NCBI GenBank assembly: GCA_964520975.1
Contig: CAZFPA010000069.1
Location: 1-8,933 of the forward strand
From: CAZFPA01 sp964520975
GTDB lineage: Bacteria > Bacillota > Negativicutes > Selenomonadales > Selenomonadaceae
Direction of reading: 5' to 3'
Length of the DNA stretch: 8,933 bases
Shown here: positions 6,372 through 8,933 of the stretch, piece by piece
Layout of the letters: each line of letters begins with the position of its first letter
Position numbering within the stretch: the stretch's first letter is position 1
Translations under genes and position numbers: made by a program
The notes under the pieces: model-generated
Told to the model about the DNA's origin: nothing
Database searches by the model: none
What the model saw: the letters and a program-made list of their open reading frames with translations, nothing else

Positions 6372-6800
6372 ATGAACATCAAGTTGGAAGATCTGGTCAA
6401 TGCGCTCGAGCGCTCGGATGAGCTGCAGAGCTGTGTAGATATAGAAAACGGGCGGGTACTCTCCATGGGCGATGGATTCGCGGAGAATCCTGCCGGGCGG
6501 GAACAGTCGGAGGAAGAACGTCTTGCCGAGGTGTTTTCGGTTGAGGATGATTGGCAGCGCTATATTGTTTTGCCGGATATCTACGATGAGCTGCGCGGCT
6601 TCATGCGGGATTTTGCCGCAGCTGCTGCTGGGCGCGAGGTGCTGCTTTCTGCCCTTTCGGGCCAGGGCGGTGTCTGCAGGTTTGAGCGGCAGCTGCGCCA
6701 GCTGGCATTGCAGGCCGAGTGGGAGAAATATCGCCGGGAACGCCTTTGGGAGCTGGCGCGTGACTGGTGCGATGAAAACGCTATTGAATATGAGGAATAA
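6372..6800 (+). CDS. UPF0158 family protein
   Basis: The 142-residue product resembles UPF0158, a family without an assigned function. Recognisable features are a short opening segment ending in an acidic ENGRVL stretch (25-30), the central YIVLPDIYDELRGFMRDF (64-81), then GQGGVCRFERQL (97-108), which corresponds to the family's GkGAFrrFk-type element, and a closing ARDWCDENAIEYEE (129-142). It is soluble and charged, with no signal peptide or membrane segment. The central glycine-rich element departs from the usual consensus, so assignment is by overall pattern rather than a single diagnostic residue. Start at ATG 6372 follows a modest GGGG ribosome binding site. It has its own promoter, and the hairpin at 6808 separates it from the HlyD gene. 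Confidence 0.75.
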   Translation: MNIKLEDLVNALERSDELQSCVDIENGRVLSMGDGFAENPAGREQSEEERLAEVFSVEDDWQRYIVLPDIYDELRGFMRDFAAAAAGREVLLSALSGQGGVCRFERQLRQLALQAEWEKYRRERLWELARDWCDENAIEYEE

Positions 6801-6807
6801 GAAGCGC

Positions 6808-6840
6808 AGGGCCACCCTTGGGGGGATGGCTCTGTGTTTT
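6808..6840 (+). terminator. Probable terminator after the UPF0158 gene
   Basis: AGGGCCA (6808-6814) pairs with TGGCTCT (6827-6833, one G-T pair), with an inner CCC/GGG extension, followed by GTGTTTT. The T tract is short and interrupted, so efficiency is uncertain. The HlyD start at 6863 has no obvious promoter in the short remaining gap, and read-through may drive it. Confidence 0.6.
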
Positions 6841-6862
6841 GATGTTTACGGGAGGGTCTCTT

Positions 6863-7939
6863 TTGGAAGTTGATATCAGTAAAAAGGTAAATTATTTTAT
6901 AAAATATGGTGTGGTCGCATTGGTGATCCTGGCGGTAGTGTGCTCAGGCGCGGTCTGGTTTTTTTATCATCATCAGACGGGCTTCACGGTACGGGATGCG
7001 CAGATCAGCAGCTCGATGATCGGGACGAAGACCCGGGCAGCCGGTACCGTAGAGGCGGTGCTTGTCGCTGACGGAGACAGGGTAGAGGCTGGTGATGTGA
7101 TTGCCCGCATCAAGGTCAATGTGACGGATGAGCAGATTGAGCAGCTCGAAAAGACGGTAGAGCTTTCCAAAAGAAATCTTGCCGAGGTTCAAAAAGGCAT
7201 GACTGTGGCACAGGCAGTGCCGTCAGCGGCGCCAGTGGGCGGCGGGGCGTCGCAGGCCGAGGTTTCTGCGGCAGCGAAACGTCTGGATCGTATGAATCAG
7301 CTTTATGATATGGGGGCAATCAGCGCTGTTAAGCGTGATGAGGCTGAGGCGGCATATCAGTCTGCTGTAGCGGCTGCCTCGTCGGCACCCTCGGTGAGTG
7401 CGCCTTCTTATCACACGGTTACGCAGCCGAGCAGTCCGGAGGTCATCAAGAATGCCGAGCTGCAGGTAAAGCAGGCGGAAGCAGCCCTGGAAAATGCGAA
7501 AAAAGCCTCGGAGGCTACGGAGATCACCGCGCCGGCTGCGGGGACGGTATATCTTTCTGATATAAAGGAAGGAACGGAGGTCAAGGCGGGGCAGACAATC
7601 GCCAATATCGGTGATGCGGGCAATCTCTGGCTTGAGGCCTATATCAATCCGGCGCAGAAAGCAAAGGTACGGCTTGGGCAGTTTGTATCCTATAAGATCG
7701 GCAATACCAAGCTGCAGGGAACGGTAACGGATATCATCGATCCTATGTCGGAGGACAGTACGGCAGCCTCCGGTTCGGGGGATTCCTCAGCGGGTGCCTC
7801 TGCAGCGGCCAATACCGAAGGCGTCAAGCCGACAACGGCGCATCCGGATAAAATTACCGTGAAGATATCCTTGCCGGCCAATGGGACCAAGGATATCAAG
7901 CCGGGGCAGAAGGCTGATGTACAGTTTGCCGGTGAGTAA
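6863..7939 (+). CDS. HlyD-family efflux periplasmic adaptor (membrane fusion protein)
   Basis: Such adaptors are anchored in the inner membrane and link an inner-membrane pump to an outer-membrane channel. The 358-residue protein has a short cytoplasmic N-terminus and one membrane helix (about 15-35). The first half of a lipoyl-like domain (AAGTVEAVLVADGDRVEAGDVIARI, here shown by G61, D70, G71 and G77) follows. A helical hairpin spans about 88-215 with the motif LYDMGAISAVKRDEAEAAY, then the second lipoyl half at ITAPAAGTVYLSDIKEG (221-237) and a beta-barrel part. Low-complexity Ala/Ser/Pro stretches interrupt it at about 118-130, 172-192 and 298-320. TTG at 6863 is chosen because GGGAGGG (6850-6856) sits six bases upstream; ATG 6842 has no such site. 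No pump or channel gene is in view. Confidence 0.88.
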   Translation: MEVDISKKVNYFIKYGVVALVILAVVCSGAVWFFYHHQTGFTVRDAQISSSMIGTKTRAAGTVEAVLVADGDRVEAGDVIARIKVNVTDEQIEQLEKTVELSKRNLAEVQKGMTVAQAVPSAAPVGGGASQAEVSAAAKRLDRMNQLYDMGAISAVKRDEAEAAYQSAVAAASSAPSVSAPSYHTVTQPSSPEVIKNAELQVKQAEAALENAKKASEATEITAPAAGTVYLSDIKEGTEVKAGQTIANIGDAGNLWLEAYINPAQKAKVRLGQFVSYKIGNTKLQGTVTDIIDPMSEDSTAASGSGDSSAGASAAANTEGVKPTTAHPDKITVKISLPANGTKDIKPGQKADVQFAGE

Positions 7940-7957
7940 GGCTATGAATGGTTACTG

Positions 7958-7997
7958 GGCAGTGCACATCCCCGGATGGGGGTGTGCACTGCCTTTT
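7958..7997 (+). terminator. Strong intrinsic terminator after the HlyD gene
   Basis: A 16-pair stem, 7958-7973 with 7978-7993 (GGCAGTGCACA pairing with TGTGCACTGCC, then a G-T pair and four C-G pairs), closes on the tetraloop GGAT and is followed by TTTT. Confidence 0.92.
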
Positions 7998-8007
7998 CGT
8001 ATACTGG

Positions 8008-8047
8008 AAAAATCCGTCCTGCCCGTCCAAAAGAGAACGGATTTTTT
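8008..8047. terminator. Second terminator, probably bidirectional
   Basis: AAAAATCCGT (8008-8017) pairs with ACGGATTTTT (8037-8046), ten pairs around a 19-nt loop. Each strand ends in a T run, so it could act in both directions. A GTATAC copy lies on each side (7999-8004 and 8050-8055) and could lengthen the stem. With the hairpin at 7958 it insulates glnA from upstream transcription. Confidence 0.7.
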
Positions 8048-8067
8048 ATGTATACATAAAAAAACAC

Positions 8068-8097
8068 TAGACAAAATCAGCGCGGATATGCTATGAT
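8068..8097 (+). promoter_or_regulatory. Promoter of glnA
   Basis: TAGACA at 8068-8073 and TATGAT at 8092-8097 are 18 bp apart, with TGC at 8089-8091 forming an extended -10. The start point falls near 8104, leaving a leader of about 145 nt before the ATG at 8249, long enough for the attenuator described separately. Confidence 0.75.
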
Positions 8098-8102
8098 ATG
8101 AC

Positions 8103-8198
8103 CTGTAAGAAAGCTATAGAACATGGCGATGTTGCCATATGATGCGTCAGGACAAATATCTGATATTTGGAGGCCTGTTGTTGTCATATGGTTTTTTT
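8103..8198 (+). promoter_or_regulatory. Candidate glnA leader attenuator
   Basis: A small hairpin pairs ATGGC (8123-8127) with GCCAT (8134-8138) around the six-base loop GATGTT. Its 3' arm shares bases 8135-8138 with the 5' arm of the terminator at 8135-8191, so only one can form. A possible further small hairpin pairs 8103-8107 with 8115-8119 around a seven-base loop, although the predicted start point makes its first bases uncertain. Two hairpins followed by an overlapping terminator resemble leaders controlled by ANTAR antiterminator proteins, but the loops do not show the usual A-at-1 and G-at-4 in both. The ligand or protein is unknown. Confidence 0.6.
8135..8198 (+). terminator. Leader terminator upstream of glnA
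   Basis: CCATATGA (8135-8142) pairs perfectly with TCATATGG (8184-8191) and is followed by seven T residues (8192-8198). Inside, CAGG (8148-8151) pairs with CCTG (8174-8177), and CAAATAT (8153-8159) pairs with ATATTTG (8163-8169) around CTG. It sits between promoter and gene, so unregulated folding would stop transcription before glnA. Confidence 0.8.
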
Positions 8199-8248
8199 GT
8201 TGCCAAAAACAGCATCTCATGAAAAATAATGAAAAGGTGGTACACAAA

Positions 8249-8933
8249 ATGGATGAATTATTGTATGTGATCCCAGCAAACTCCCCGAAGGAAAAAGTAG
8301 TTTCTCTGTTGAAGGAACATCCGGAAATCAAGTTCGTTTCCCTGGTAGGTGTTGACCTCGCGGGTAATGATACCGATGAAAAGATTCCGATGCGTATTTT
8401 CCTCAAGGATATGGATGATTTCTACACGGGCTCGGCTGTCCAGACGGATGGTTCCTCTGTTGTGCTCACCGGCATCGCTGTACTCAACAACGCCAAGGTA
8501 GATATGCCGATTGATCCGAGTGTCAATTGGTTCGTAGATTATAATTTCGAGCATTTTGATGAAGAGACCGAGCGCCCGGTAGGTACCCTGCGTATTCCGG
8601 CATTCCTCATCCATGAAGGCAAGCGCGTGGATTCCCGTGCGGTTCTCAAGGATACGCTCGATTATGTAAAAAAGGAACTGATGGATATCTTCCAGAAGCA
8701 TCCGACGCTTTCCGGCCTGGAGCATATCAATGGCAAGGATGTAGCAGACATCCAGTTCACATCGGCTACGGAGCTCGAGTTCTGGGTAAAGACGCCGCTG
8801 GAAGAGGCAGATATCGAAGAGATGTCCGCTTCTCAGGTTCTGCAGGAGCAGTATTGGCAGCGTACGCATGGAGCAGTCCGCACGGCGCTGGAGCAGGCAG
8901 TTCTCATTGTTGACAGATATGGCCTGGGCGTAG
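8249..8933 (+). CDS. glnA: Glutamine synthetase, clostridial type (5' part only)
   Basis: Glutamine synthetase makes glutamine from glutamate, ammonia and ATP and is the main entry of ammonia into metabolism. The frame is open to the window end, giving 228 codons. The N-terminus MDELLYVIPANSPKEKVVSL is followed by FVSLVGVDLAGNDTDEKIP, then GSAVQTDGSSVVLTGIAVLN (a beta-grasp region) and PVGTLRIPAFLIHEGKRVDS, the pattern of the long glutamine synthetases of clostridia and relatives. The last visible segment is RTALEQAVLIVDRYGLGV. The ATP- and glutamate-binding residues lie beyond the window, so completeness cannot be judged. AAAAGGTGG (8232-8240) precedes ATG 8249. Expression is probably controlled by the leader terminator. 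Confidence 0.88.
   Translation, partial: MDELLYVIPANSPKEKVVSLLKEHPEIKFVSLVGVDLAGNDTDEKIPMRIFLKDMDDFYTGSAVQTDGSSVVLTGIAVLNNAKVDMPIDPSVNWFVDYNFEHFDEETERPVGTLRIPAFLIHEGKRVDSRAVLKDTLDYVKKELMDIFQKHPTLSGLEHINGKDVADIQFTSATELEFWVKTPLEEADIEEMSASQVLQEQYWQRTHGAVRTALEQAVLIVDRYGLGV

Noticed and set aside
6818..6862. Upstream start of the HlyD gene at TTG 6818 or ATG 6842
   Set aside because: The extra residues overlap the terminator-like hairpin, have no ribosome binding site and look unlike the usual short charged N-terminus; TTG 6863 has a strong site six bases upstream.
7999..8057. Two GTATAC copies as an operator or att-like repeat
   Set aside because: GTATAC is self-palindromic and short; the copies flank the second terminator symmetrically and are explained as part of that hairpin or as chance.
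8258..8869. Open frame of 203 codons on the - strand
   Set aside because: It mirrors the glnA 5' region, whose + strand translation is clearly glutamine synthetase; a GC-codon shadow.
1..8933. CRISPR array, tRNA or rRNA gene, insertion sequence
   Set aside because: No regularly spaced repeats, no tRNA cloverleaf, no rRNA sequence and no transposase-like frame or terminal inverted repeats were seen.

Overview
The window reads as a chromosomal housekeeping segment of a Gram-negative-type (diderm) Firmicute, most likely Negativicutes and plausibly a Selenomonas-like genus. The basis is the mix of Firmicute traits (a T-box leader, strong GGAGG-type ribosome binding sites, the UPF0237/UPF0210 pair, a clostridial-type glutamine synthetase) with GC-rich coding sequence and an HlyD-type periplasmic adaptor, which fits a cell with an outer membrane. 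The taxon is an inference from family resemblance; no rRNA is present. All recognisable genes lie on the + strand.

Layout. Positions 1-286 are AT-rich, unlike the rest, and hold the broken tail of an unrecognised gene in two frames, with a promoter-like site inside it. Next come a small ACT-domain protein (287-556) and the UPF0210/PFL-family protein (578-1939), closed by a hairpin terminator. Endonuclease III (nth, 1995-2630) follows. A GNAT acetyltransferase resembling short N-acetylglutamate synthases (2684-3136) and a Fic-fold protein (3247-3978) each have their own sigma-A-type promoter, and a terminator separates them. The Fic protein has lost key residues of both the active site and the inhibitory helix.

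The centre is a tyrosine-pathway operon. A strong promoter drives a T-box leader (about 4039-4296) with a UAC (Tyr) specifier, followed by aroF (DAHP synthase with an N-terminal regulatory domain) and tyrA (prephenate dehydrogenase without a C-terminal ACT domain), which abut with no gap. First-step synthesis and the Tyr branch are therefore controlled together: uncharged tRNA-Tyr controls transcription, and feedback probably acts on the AroF N-terminal domain.

After tyrA, a 49-nt interrupted palindrome overlaps the promoter of a UPF0158-family gene (6372-6800). An HlyD-type membrane fusion protein (TTG start, 6863-7939) follows, with no transporter partner in view. Two tandem terminators insulate it from the last gene, the 5' part of glnA (8249 to the window end). 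The glnA leader holds a complete intrinsic terminator before the start codon and an upstream hairpin that excludes it. This looks like an uncharacterised attenuation device and, together with the altered Fic protein, is the most interesting signal here.
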